Shown one piece after another: positions 23,065 through 34,481 of a stretch of 64,000 bases of DNA (position 1 is its first letter; the number at the start of each line of letters is the position of its first letter). A program made the translations under genes and the position numbers. Location: assembly GCA_029948255.1 (NCBI GenBank), contig JALIZF010001888.1, positions 992,001 to 1,056,000 on the forward strand, written 5' to 3'. Source of the DNA: Telmatactis stephensoni (Eukaryota > Cnidaria > Anthozoa > Actiniaria > Isophelliidae). The notes under the pieces are model-generated. The model had not been told where the DNA came from, did not search any database, and worked only from the letters and a program-made list of their open reading frames with translations.

Positions 23065-23341
23065 TATAGCTACTTGATGGCCTATTGCCCCCCCCTCCAT
23101 GAGTGTAAATACAACATCAGACATAAGCGAAAGTACATTATACCTAAATTCAAAACAAATCGTTTGAAAAATTCTTTTATAATATCTTCATGCCGCGAGG
23201 CAAATTAACTTTAGATGTTTAAATTATATTTGAATAATAATAATTATTATTAATACCAGGGGCCCATTAATTAGTACGCAATTCAGCTTATGGCTGCAAA
23301 GTATTTGTACTTGTAAATAAAGCATCTTTCTTATCAAATTA

Positions 23342-23579
23342 ACGTTGTCGCTGAAAAAAGCCAAAGACCCTAAAGGTTTGAGAGCAGTAATCATGAAAGT
23401 TTCTTTCAACTTGACATTATTACAATAAGAAACTCACTATAGGTCACTATATGTTTGCAAATTCTACTACAACTTGGACATATCTTCCTTAATTTCTCAG
23501 ATAGCCTACAGCGAAGTTTGTTAGTAAACAAAAGATAGTTGAAAGGCTTTAGCCTTAAGGCTTTTTTCAGCGACAACGT
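23342..23579. mobile_element. MITE of the ACGTTGTCGCTG family, copy 2
   Basis: Same ends and interior as 12040-12263; flanked by TA on both sides. The minus-strand open frame overlapping it is not a gene. Confidence 0.75.
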
Positions 23580-23919
23580 TAAATAATTCCTCAAGCCCAC
23601 GCGACTAGACCGAAAGGGTGTATGGGTAGTTGCAAAACTCTCACTACCTTTCAGCCTTGGTCTTAATTTTTGAACACAAACAAATGGACTTCTTTGGTGT
23701 GTAAGGTCAGAGCAAGCTACATTTGAATTGTCGTACGTGTAGATATTTGCGTGGTTTTATAACTTAAGTAATTTCTACCTATATATGCTTCCTTTCAGGT
23801 GAGTCGTGTAGGCTCGTGACCTTTGCCCGAAGTGTTTATTAAAATCAATATCCTTACCCTGCTTGCAAAGGTTTCTCGAAAAAATCGAAAGAAACCCGAC
23901 CGGACTAGGCATAAGGCTA

Positions 23920-24051
23920 AGGCCTAGTTCAAACGTCGCATCTCACATGTGCCAAACTCAATGCAAATTAGTCAAATCTTTTGTTTCTTCTCATTATCAC
24001 CTCATTTGCATTGAATTCAGCACATGTGAGATGCGACGTTTGAACTAGGCC
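23920..24051. mobile_element. 132-bp Harbinger-like MITE with TAA target
   Basis: Near-perfect inverted ends GGCCTAGTTCAAACGTCGCA are flanked by TAA at 23917-23919 and 24052-24054. It lies just before the Harbinger relic, but the ends differ from it. Confidence 0.75.
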
Positions 24052-24433
24052 TAATGCTCCGAGTAAGAACTAGCTCAAGACAATTGCTAGACTTAACAAG
24101 CAAACGACGCGACCGAAAATGCAGAAAGGTGTTAATTGCATGTGATATTGTTTCAACCATATCAATCTCATTCTTTCCATAAGCCCAGTTCATTCCACTA
24201 TTAGTGGAAACCATTCACTAAATATGATAATGAGGTAAAACAGAACGTGTAGCTATTGTTTGAAACAGAAAACGACTAACACCTTGAAACAACTGTAGTT
24301 TATTAGAGCCTATTGTATTTTTACAGTTTTCCAGGTTACACTGAAACTTAACTAATATGAAAAACTGTATACGTAATTAGTAATCCTTATTAGAAATAAC
24401 AAAAGAAAACCAGATTTAGTTATAAATTATATA

Positions 24434-24578
24434 TAGAGTGGTTTTCATAAACCTGTGAAATAAAAGTTAATTATTAGCTAGTAATAGCCTGATTCAAACA
24501 ATAGAAAACAAAGGAATTAGAGACTAATAATACTAAATACACTAAAATGTATTTCACGGGTTTATGAAAATCACTCTA
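24434..24578. repeat. Short inverted-repeat element, TAGAGTGG ends, copy 2
   Basis: Ends TAGAGTGGTTTTCATAAACC and its complement; target probably TA. Nested in the Harbinger relic. Confidence 0.65.
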
Positions 24579-24893
24579 TTAGGCTAGCTTACATTTGCTC
24601 TAATCACTCTCCGTCTCAGATTCAAATGTATCTAAAATTTCACTCATTTTGTTCATCATTCCCATTGAGCGCTCCAAAACATTTTTGTGTGTGAGCAGTT
24701 CCTGAGCGTCTTTGTTTGCTTTTCTAGCTTCGGCTTCGTTTCCTTTTCTTTCTGTTCTTTGCTCGCTCTAAATGGTTAGATTCTAGTCTGTTCAGTGTCT
24801 TCATTAAACTCTTTATTCAGCTCCGGTTTGTTGTTCTGATCGTCGTAGCTGACTGTTTTCCAAATTCACCAAATCCAATTTTGATCGTTAATA

Positions 24894-24962
<69 letters not shown>
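24894..24962. repeat. (ATA)n microsatellite
   Basis: About 70 bases of nearly perfect ATA repeat next to TTTATAAAGCGCTTATCCAG, a motif often seen beside such tracts in element tails. Confidence 0.95.
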
Positions 24963-24964
<2 letters not shown>

Positions 24965-25042
24965 AATTTATAAAGCGCTTATCCAGTGCTGCTCTAAGCG
25001 CTCTGAAATAATATATAAAAGACAGAAATTACAGATTAAAGG

Positions 25043-25342
25043 CTATTTTAAATAAATCGTTGTCGTTCTTCCGGTGTTACTTTTCTTGCAGTATTTCATC
25101 TTTGCTTTCTTGATGGTACCATGCTGCAGCCATGTGGCCATGCTTCGTGTATCATTACTTGTGGATGGTGTTTCATTATCTTCCACCATGTGAACATTTT
25201 TAATGTTAACAATCCTTTGAATTCTTTTTATTGCTGCCTTTTTCTCTGCTGTTCTGTAATAGCCCCTATTCATGGTCTTCTTCATCAAATCGCCGCCTTT
25301 CAACACCCCCACTTTAAGTTTCACAAATTTGTGTTTTGGCAT
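25043..25342 (-). CDS. Uncharacterised 99-residue open frame inside the Harbinger relic
   Basis: The frame is rich in Lys and Arg (for example YYRTAEKKAAIKRIQRI), which could fit a small nuclear protein. Autonomous Harbinger elements often carry a second DNA-binding gene in the opposite direction, so this could be a remnant of it. I recognise no domain, and it may be chance. Confidence 0.2.
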   Translation of the reverse strand: MPKHKFVKLKVGVLKGGDLMKKTMNRGYYRTAEKKAAIKRIQRIVNIKNVHMVEDNETPSTSNDTRSMATWLQHGTIKKAKMKYCKKSNTGRTTTIYLK

Positions 25343-26090
25343 TGTGAATATAACAATACTTTATAATTCAATCAGCTCCTTTATTTTTCATTATTGTTTA
25401 GAAACAAACTTCGTATACAGTACATAATTTTCTATATACATGGCTTTTATAATATGTAAATTTGACTTTGTTCGGACATGAATAGTCGATAAATGTGATG
25501 TCGTAAGCAATCACTCTCCGTCATGGACAGAATGTCAGTTGAGAGGACTATACTTTTCATTTCCTGTGTACTGTTAAATATGGTGATTTCTATTCCAACT
25601 CCAATTGCTGATGCCATCATCAACTTCAATATCTACGATGTATTATTTCTATTCTCGTTTCTGCTTTGGTTACGCCCCCTCGTTCTGAACAATAATGCCG
25701 TTTCATCATGCAACGTCTTGATCCTGCATTCCATGGTTATGCATTTAGAAGTGCGGGTTTGTTTGCAATACCAACGGTAATTGTTTTGGATAAACACAGC
25801 CGAACTGTCAGAAACATTGGAAGAAATAACCGAACATATAATGATATATCACGGGCTTTGGCGAGAGTAAATAGGCGTGGCTCGGTAAGAAAAAGATGCA
25901 GGATGTGCATGTATGTCAATCAAGTTTTGTTAACAATGATGTGGATTAGAAAATATTCGTGCTTAGACACACTGGCTCTCATGTTTGACATAAGTCTTCA
26001 ACCGTATCTGCAACAATTCACAGCGTTATGTTAATTTTATGGAGATACTTTCAAAATCAGGTCAGATGGTCTACAAATGCTGAATGTAAT

Positions 26091-26352
26091 TTCCTATTGC
26101 CCTATCGCATAATGACGTCACAGTTTGTTTACATTGGGGATAGATGCTCAGAAACAGTGGAAATTGGGACCTATTAATATTCCTTTTCGAAGTAGAACTT
26201 AAATGTATCGAGTTTTGATATATATCATGTATCAGTGATTGCTCATCTGCATTTTATTTGATATGCAATCACTCTGATCCCCTCTGGCGATCATAATCCT
26301 TAGCGTCAAAACAATAGAATATTTTGGTGTGACGTCATTATGCGATAGGGCA
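26091..26352. mobile_element. MITE inserted in the Harbinger transposase remnant
   Basis: Inverted ends GCCCTATCGCATAATGACGT enclose about 260 bases and interrupt the transposase frame between GLQMLNVISY and the AVGCIDEIPN segment. Non-coding. Confidence 0.7.
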
Positions 26353-26822
26353 ATTGCAGTTGGTTGTATTGACGAAATCCCAAACGAGATATACAGACTT
26401 GTGGCGGAACAACAATGGCTGTTCGACAGTGGCCATCGCCATAATCATTTGACGAATACACAATTGATTATTAACAACCTAGGAAACATCGTTTTTTTAC
26501 AGGCAGGATTTTGGGATCAATGAATGGTGCCGACAACTTTAATCTCACGGAGAGCGTCGGTTCTGGGATTAATTACGATATGCCTGCAGATGTTTTTTCT
26601 GTTAACAGACAAAGGATATGCAAACACTCCCCCTCTACTAACACCTTTTCGCACTGCAAAGATCCGTCGTATGACAAGGGCCGATCAGAGACGAGCACGA
26701 AGGTTCAATCATAAACTATCAAAGTGCCGAGTTATATATAGTAGCGCATACTATCAAACACATGAAAACCTATTGGACCATCGGCACTATTTTGGCGCCA
26801 CCCTCGGTGGTTCCAGCCCATA
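26353..26822 (+). pseudogene. PIF/Harbinger transposase, C-terminal half, broken
   Basis: In order, with frame changes, are LTNTQLIINNLGNIVFLQAG, then GSMNGADNFNL and INYDMPADVF, then LTDKGYANTPPLLTPFRTAK and RARRFNHKLSKCRV. The DKGY...LLTPF...ARRFN..LSKCRV series is the conserved C-terminal region of Harbinger (HARBI1-type) DDE transposases, which cut at TTA or TAA. A further piece of the same protein lies upstream at about 26037-26092. At least two frame breaks and an inserted MITE disable it. Confidence 0.75.
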
Positions 26823-27110
26823 GGGGTAGAACTGTGAACATTTCTTGCACAGCGACATGTTGTACTGATTGAACAGATCTAAAAATGGTAACTTAGTTTT
26901 GAGATAACGGTGATGAACAACTGCCTTTTTTCACATTTCTTGTACGCTGTTTGCTTGTTTGAGGCAAAAAAAATACAATAAGCTCTAATAAACTACAGTA
27001 GTTTGAAGTTGTTTTCTGTTTCAAACAATAGCTCACAATTTACCTCATTATCATATTTAGTGGACGGTTTCCACTAATAGTGGAATGAACTGGGTTTATG
27101 CGAAAGATCT

Positions 27111-28474
27111 CTAATAAACAAAAGAATTTTAATCTCTTGCCATTATATCAACCTATGACTCATATATTGAATATAGCTTTGTGTCTCTATGCTTAATCTT
27201 TGTAAATCAGATTTCTATGTTCTATAATAATCATATACATTCAAATATCAGTTATGTTATTATTTACTGTGTTTGAACAGGGGCAGGAAGTTAAGGGGGT
27301 CTTGATCACGAATCACGCTTCAATTTTCAGTCAGGTCACGAATCACACTTCAACAGTTCCATCAATTCACGAATCACTCATATTTAACGATTAACGATCT
27401 CACGAAATCACAACAAAATCTGGCTTACGTACTTTCACGGATCACGCAGAGGATTTTAATCCAATCAAGGATCACGCAAAACCCCTTTGAATTCGTAAGT
27501 TGTTTTTGTTTGTTTGTTTGTTTGTTTGCCATGAAAAAGAGGTCCATGCAGTAAGACCAGGATAAAAATCATACACACAGTAGAAAGTAATGGAAAGTTT
27601 AGATGTCAAACTGAAGAGAAGCCAATTCGTGTTACGTTGCCTCCGACTGTATTCAAAGCAAAATAAACATTCAAGCCCACATTTACGGCGGCCCATAAGG
27701 GCCAATCACATACTAAAATTTCCATGGCATTTATCGCGCGATAATTTTTAAAACTATACTATCGCGCGATACTTCAACTGACTCATCATTTTATCGCAAG
27801 ATCCTTCAACGGTATCGCGTGATTATCGCATTTCTAGTACTCAGGCCCCTGTCGTCCATTTGCATGTCGACAAAGATGGCAGACTTGGCAGACGAATATT
27901 TTTTAGTAATAACGAAGTGATAAAGGTTGGTATTCAGTGCTAGAAAATTTTATCGTTTTGTCCTGGCAAGACTAGAGTTTTCTGTGAAACCATTCTAAAA
28001 AAGGCTGCAAGAATCATTGCAATAATCCTGTGAAAGTTAGTGGACTGATAGACATTAGTAGAGCAACCAAAACTACGAAATATTGTTCTACATTGATAGA
28101 AGATCAAAACAACAAAAACTGTCCCCTGACCTGTCCTTTTCTCCCCATTGGCCCATTTTTAAAAAAAAAAAACCACTTAATTATGACATCACAGTCACGT
28201 GACACCTTTTTTATTACAAAAAGTACCACAAAAAGTACCACAAAATGTTAAGTTTAACAAATTATACCATGTCGGGTAAAAAGTCTTTGATTTTGTTTCT
28301 CAGTAACCTCATGCATTTAAGGTAATTTATAATTATCGTGCTCAGGTTATTTTTGCCTAAATTCCTGGCCTTAACTCACACAGTGAACTAAGTTGGAAAA
28401 GATTATAGAAATAAGTCCATGCCTGTTGAGGACTAAAAACCAGAATGTTTAACACTGTCGATACAAGTTCTCCA
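27111..28474. other. Intergenic stretch with degenerate short repeats
   Basis: No gene is seen. At 27300-27475 the motif TCACGAATCACG recurs with variation at irregular spacing. At 27725-27835 the palindromic motif TATCGCGCGATA recurs. A GTTT run lies near 27500. The open frame at 28030-28251 has no recognisable features. Confidence 0.5.
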
Positions 28475-31400
28475 TCAAGCTGCTATACATCCATATAACT
28501 CGATTCTCATGGACGTTCGAGCGTCTGAAGAAACAGATATGGCGACAATCCTGAGGAGTCTTGCCTTGATTGGCAATGGTAATTTTCGTGTTACCACAGT
28601 TTTCAAGTCTGTATTTCCCAAGAATTCCTGTTTGGAAATGAAATAAGTAATACTGAAGTCACTTATCATAAGACCAATTCTACATGTCGCTTTATTTATG
28701 TGTCTATTGATAGTAATGAAAGTTAATTTTGAAAAATGATTTTGGGATTTCGCGACCCCTTAAGGGTGGACTTGCCTATTTATTTCTTCCGTTGCTAGGA
28801 AAAATTGAAGGACCCTTTAACCTTACCCATTTCATCGAAAATCAATAAAACTTGTCAGATATGTTTTATTGCACAGGAGCTTTCCTCAGTAATGACGTCA
28901 TCACGCGACGTCATACCTAATTTGCATATCCAGAAGATTCAACTAATTTTTGTTTAGAATTTACACTTCCAAATTAAGCACAAATATCCAGTATCACAAA
29001 GCGGATAAAATAAGCATGCGTTTAGCAAAAGACAAAAATACGAAAAATATATAATTTTTTTGGTTCTCTGGAACACCTTAATAATCATACTTTTGCCACG
29101 ATTGGTCAAAACTTCAAATCATCCATGCTTGTTTTTATGAAGAATTCGAAGACAAATATTTCTATGTGAAAAAGAACCCGCTTTTTTAGAACATCTGAAG
29201 GAGTTGAATCTTTAATTGTGAAACCGGAAGTACAGTCTTGGTCCAAGAGATCATAATACTAAGAGAGCGAAACTCAGTATTGATGTCTGTGCCATGTTCG
29301 TGGCGGCTAAGGTTATTTTTAGTAACTATTATTTTTAATAGCCTTAGGCGCCACGAACATCGCACAGACATCAATACTGAGTTTCGCTCTCTTAGTATTA
29401 TGGTCTCTTGCTTGGTCCCAGTACGCCAGAGAGAGCACAGTCATTTCTGCGTGGCTACTTAGTACTGTGGTCAATCCAACATTCGATTCGCCGCCTTCGC
29501 CGAGCTACCGGAAGTCAAAATTCCCACCATTTTACATAGCGCGCGCATCGCATAGCAAAAGTGTCGCCTAGACGAAGAAATAGGTAAGTCCACCCTTAAG
29601 GAATGATATAAGACTAGTCTAAACAAACCATCGTTGAAACTAAACGATACCTTAACACTGCTACCATATCTATATGATTCCCAGTTGACACCATCTTGAC
29701 TGTACTTCAGGTAATACTTGGTCACCCAATTATGATGTACGCCCCTCCCTTGAGTTGCAATTTTACTGATGATGTGGACTTGACTGAGGTCCACTTGCAA
29801 CCATTCGCCTGGTTCTTTACTATTAGAGACCCAGATATCTCCATGGGTTTGGTAAAGTCGACTGTTGTGAGCTTTATAGCGAGCATAAACTGATGAAGCT
29901 GTTATTTGAGAGTTGGAAATACGACCGTCTTGCATTCCTAAAGCACCGCTACAGCCTAACGGTAAACAAAAGCAACCAATTATAACCTGCCGTTATTCTT
30001 TGCATATATGCACCCTCCTCAACTTCAAATGAAATAAGCGCCCCCACAAATTGTCCCCTACACTTATATATTCCCTACTCACTTTTCTAGTCTAGGAAAT
30101 ACAAAATTAGTTAGCCACGTTGTGGGTTAATTTTAACCCAGGGTTGTCCGTACGAGTTAACCCAGGGACATAGACGACTTTCAAAAATGGCGGGCTCATT
30201 GTTCACGAGAACGAGGCCAGAAAGGCCTCCAAAATTATCATGGCATCAAATGAGCCTAAGTACATCCTTTAAAATGCATTGAATATAGATATTCTAAAAG
30301 GAAGAGGAACACATCGTCTCTGATAGCAACAGAAGTGTCATCGTGCTTAATTTCTGGTAACAAGGCCTTTCTGGTCTCGTTCTCATGTACTACGCCACCA
30401 TTTTTGAAAGTCGTCTATTAACTTTAGTAACCTAGTGTTTACATTAAGGAGGTTTACTAGATGACTTGATGCAGGAGGAAGTAAAGAGTCGGTGTTTGTT
30501 ACCGATTAATTGTGAGCTTTGACTGAGCAAGAGAAAATAGTGACATGAAACTGTAACTTCAAGCGGAGAAAAGTTCCGCTTCCTTTTTCGGATACTTGTT
30601 TGAGACTAACTGGAATATATTTTTCTTCCATGTTGGTAAAAACATTCAGATTGTTTTTATATCCAGTTTATTTTTTGATTTTATTTCAACCAAATGACAA
30701 GCAAACAAACCTAATTTAAGCGCGAGCGCTCTCGTGACAGAAATTTACGACTCAAATCTAGTTTCCATCCGGTAAACCGTTTTTATCCAGAGTTTACCAT
30801 AGAATAGCTAAGGTTAGCGCGGTCTTATTATTCTACCTTCGAGAAACAGATATTTATCCCAGTGTTAGCGATTTAAACCACCTCCCAAACTATTGCAAGG
30901 TCACAACGGTAGCAAACGTCTCAGAAACAGAAAATTAAACTAGGGTTAAAATGTAATCCTGGACTAGCCATATTTAACCCTGAATAAGACTTAGCCCGCT
31001 TTCCAACGAAACTGAGGCGCGCGCGCGTCACGAGTGATCTGACTGTACTTACGCGCGCTGATAATTTTTAGATATTTACCTAGCCATACGTAGCTGGCGC
31101 TTTTAGGGGAGGGAGAGGGGGGGGGACGAAGAGGGGAAAGAAGCATCTCGCCCTTCCCTTTGTTCTTCCCTTCAACATAGTTGATAGGATGACAAAATGG
31201 GTGATGTAGCAAGATAAATCATCTATAAAGTAAATTCAACTCACTTTCACAGCGGTAATTGATTCCATCGTTGTTCATCAAACAAATTATGTCATCTGCA
31301 TCACTACAAAATCTGTTGCTACAGGTAACCATTGGATGAAGACTGTAAAGCTTGTAACTTGCACTCGACTCGGATGCAACAAGACCCTCAGGGTAGGACA

Positions 31401-31638
31401 GGTGAGTACCTTTGTTCAGCTGACACAGGCCTGTGTTACTGTACCAGTTGATGCTGTGACAAGACGAGTTAGCTGCACATTTGTCAAAACAGCTGTCTGC
31501 TGAACTTGTACCGGTGAAGGACTGTATGACGTGATCAAGAAGCACGTGACCTGGTATGCTGAATGCAGAATTGCAGGTGTTGGCGAATGAGTGTTGCCAT
31601 AGTAACAAGGAAATTGCCGCCAACATCAAAAAGTTCAT
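28475..31638 (-). CDS. Gene D: secreted PAN/Apple - EGF-like - F5/8-type-C protein, inverted copy
   Basis: On the minus strand, exons are 31638-31245, 29955-29651 and 28627-28475, coding 283 residues, phases 1 and 0. The signal peptide MNFLMLAAISLLLWQHSFA is followed by the PAN/Apple domain, the four-cysteine EGF-like piece with two added residues (DADDIICLMN) and a discoidin domain with GEWLQVDLSQVHIIS. Loop residues are VYARYKAHNS, THGDIWVSNSKEP and GRGVHHNW, and exon 3 has AISVSSDARTSMR. It is the closest relative of gene A: the introns, 5' exon and upstream DNA match A in inverted order. Its exon 1 is nevertheless as close to that of C, E and F as to that of A. Intron 2 carries the 7-bp-duplication MITE at 29243-29410, absent from A. 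Confidence 0.92.
29243..29410. mobile_element. 168-bp MITE with 7-bp target duplication, copy 2, in intron 2 of gene D
   Basis: Same ends as 11492-11783 and flanked by CTTGGTC at 29236-29242 and 29411-29417. The interior is deleted so that the arms nearly meet. Gene A, the paralog, has no such element in its intron. Confidence 0.82.
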
Positions 31639-33222
31639 TTTTTCGTCGAGCGGACAGCTGAAAAACCTGAAATTTTCAGATTATGTATAATTAATGATGT
31701 CCGTAAAATAAATCTTTGACTTCTATCAACCATTCGACTTTATTTCATTTGGTTAGGATTTTATCATGGGATACTACCTATAGGTATAGATAAGAGCCAA
31801 ATAACGATTTAAATTTTCGAAGAAAATTATAGAAATCATAGTTCCCTTTTAATAACACACTCACAAAAAATACTCGTTTCTGATTGGCTGCCGAGCTTTG
31901 AATCTTTTTCTTAATACTGTACAAATAATTCATTGCACACATCCGGGAACGGTGCTTGTGAAATGTTTGGAAACATTTTGCAAAACCTCAGTGAATCGAA
32001 AATCGAGGACTTTTGGGATCTAAAGTCATACTTAAATGACCTTGATGAACCTGAATTTACCTTTGAAATACCTGAGCTTCTGAATTCAGGCAAATGCGGA
32101 AAGAAATAACGAAGAGTCTAAAAAAGTTTAAGTGGAAGAGTCACAAGACACGGAACCCGGCGAAAATCAACGCTTTCAAAACGTCTCGCTCGAAGAGATT
32201 TCTTCCCTAAAGGCGAAGTCAGCTGTAAATCGAAAGTTACGAAGAAAACTCTTAGAATATTAATGTTCACACTCAAGAGAAAACGAGAACTTGCTTCTAT
32301 GTTTTATTGATGAAAACATTTCATTCATGACTTTGTTGTGTTGTTGCTTTTTGCCGGACCGTACAAACTTATTGACTCAGTTATGAAAAATTGAAACAAC
32401 TTTATTTATATTTGGAAAAACAATTTTTTTCCCAAAACAAACTGAATTTTATCAATTTTATAACTTTTATGTATTTTATGTATTTGAAAATTAATGTGTA
32501 TTTTTAATAAAATCTTTATAAATTTGTACACTTTTCGTCCGTTGTATTTTTGTGATAAGAAATGCGTATTTTTTGTAGGTGTGTTCTTCGCCCTCGTTCT
32601 CGAAGAATTAATGAAAAATACTGCTTGTATTTGATGAACATGAAAATTTAATGAAAACTTGTACAAACTGACTACAAGTTCGCAAGAGAACTGAAATGAA
32701 GTTATACAAATGCTAGAGCCTTTGAAAAGAATTATCAATGACTAGATTCCACAACTCTGATTTGTTATTTCACGGAATAACCAGCTCAGAGTTGCCAAAA
32801 GAAATGTTACAGCGTATTAGTAAAGTTTCAATTTTTTCTCGGAGTCCCAGTTTCACACTGCGTTTTAATTTTTTAGAGGATTTTCAACTATTTTAGCCTT
32901 TTTCAAAAGAAAAAGCTTTTATTTGGTCATTTAGTCTTCTTTTGTCAAGATTACTTGACCAAATTCTCGCGCGTTTACAATTATAAATGTTTGTTACATA
33001 CGACTTTACGGGTGCTTGCAAGTTACACACGAGTTCTCTCTTCAATTTTGACACTGAAGGAATGAAGTTAACTACATTTTAATTTTGACTACCCGTAGAA
33101 ACATTCATTATAAGCTATCTTGTGGCATTCAGAAAAAATTAGAGAAAACCCACACAGCTCTACTGAGCTGATCTCATTAGAAATGGTTTAACATCGAACT
33201 AAACTAAGTTAAAAGTACTCAC

Positions 33223-33345
33223 ATTTGGGAACCAAGTCAGTGATCTTCAGTCCTAGACTGGAAAAGTCTTTTAAGAAACACCTGCCTCAGTATAGTTAAA
33301 CTTTGAAAACAGCCTCCAACCAGGGACTAAAGGGTTAACACACAG
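33223..33345 (-). other. Putative 5' non-coding exon of gene D
   Basis: On the minus strand the segment ends GGTTCCCAAAT with donor GTGAGTAC, identical in form to the exon at 6633-6772 of gene A. The predicted acceptor is a few bases upstream of the start codon at 31638. The 5' limit is unknown. Confidence 0.5.
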
Positions 33346-34097
33346 CGGGGAGGGAAAGAGAAAAATGGAAAATAAAAGAGATCCGAAGTATGGAATTTCT
33401 ATACATAAATCAAATCAAATCAAATCTTTTTGTTTATCCTCGGATTTAATTCAGAGTAGCATTACTGCTAATATCTCCGAGACTCATTCACACTCGCTAC
33501 CACTACATTTGATATACTCTGCATACAGCACTTAACTCACGTTGATTTTTGCCGAGAGGAAAATAATAAGTTATAGGCTGATATCTGTTTACAATTTTTG
33601 CTCATTAGCATAGGCATTCTCTTTTCAGCCAAATAAACGCCAAACTAACTCCGAATATTGAAAGGGCATGGCCAAATTAGGTTTCCTTGGAAATTTGAGC
33701 TTGACACAAACAATACGTTTTGCGTGATGCAGTTTTAAAAACTCTAAATTTTACAGAGAATGTATTAGCGCAGTGTCTTTGTTCTAAAAGATCTCATCCA
33801 ATGACAAGCGTGCACAACAATACAAAACAATGTTACCCACAGAGAAATTTTACTCGTATCAAAAAATCTCATGAAAAAGGAATCAGATATTAAAAATAAA
33901 TAGAAAAAAAATATGCGAAAGATCTCTATTTGGTGACTAGTTTACTGCTAATTAGTTGATATTATTTCCCAAATGTTATGGCTTTGCTTGTACTTTCAAA
34001 AAAAAGTCATTTCTGCCCAACCTAAAAACATACAAATATTAGAAGTGAAAGTTCTTCTAAAGCGAATTCCTTATTTCTGGTTCTTGGTGCATGTAGC
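33346..34097. other. Gene D upstream region
   Basis: No gene is seen. A CAAAT run lies near 33408-33427. About 33770-33910 is an inverted match to 4770-4920 upstream of gene A, marking the outer part of the inverted duplication. Confidence 0.5.
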
Positions 34098-34481
34098 CAC
34101 AGGCAGCCCAAGCTCATTATCTGACAACATAAACAGTTGTAAATACACGTAAATGCATGGAGCCTAAAATACGACTTTTGACGAATAATATTACAGAATA
34201 CATTAATATAACATTCTATGTAACTTGTAAAGTTGTTATAATTGTAAATAAAGCCTTATTTCACGGTTTTTTTCAAGATCTCCCTCCCCCTACTAAGAAG
34301 AGTAGTACTTCTTAGTAGGGGGAGGGAGATCTTGAAAAAAACCGTGAAATAAGGCTTTAATTACAATTAAAATAACTTTACAAGGCACATAGAATGTTAT
34401 ATTAATGTATTCTGTAATTTTATTCGTCAAAAGTCGTGATTTTCGACTATGTTGTCAGATAATGAGCTTGGGCTGCCTATG
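34098..34481. repeat. 384-bp palindrome
   Basis: The ends CACAGGCAGCCCAAGCTCAT are complementary and the arms match almost to the centre near 34305 (CTACTAAGAAGAGTAGTACT). The left arm has about 30 extra bases near 34130-34170. The terminal motif also starts the element in intron 2 of genes B, C, E and F. A palindrome of this size can form a cruciform and is often unstable. Confidence 0.75.

Larger units (their letters stand above)
24170..27110 (+). mobile_element. Decayed PIF/Harbinger transposon with about 150-bp inverted arms
   Basis: Left arm 24170-24330 and right arm 26964-27110 are inverted copies (shared CCCAGTTCATTCCACTATTA, GCTATTGTTTGAAACAGAAA, GTAGTTTATTAGAG). Between them are transposase fragments on the plus strand (26353-26822) and a separate minus-strand open frame at 25043-25342. 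Later insertions sit inside: a TAGAGTGG element (24434-24578), an ATA tract (24894-24962) and a MITE at about 26091-26352. Target duplication is not visible. Stops and frame breaks mean it cannot move by itself. Confidence 0.65.
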
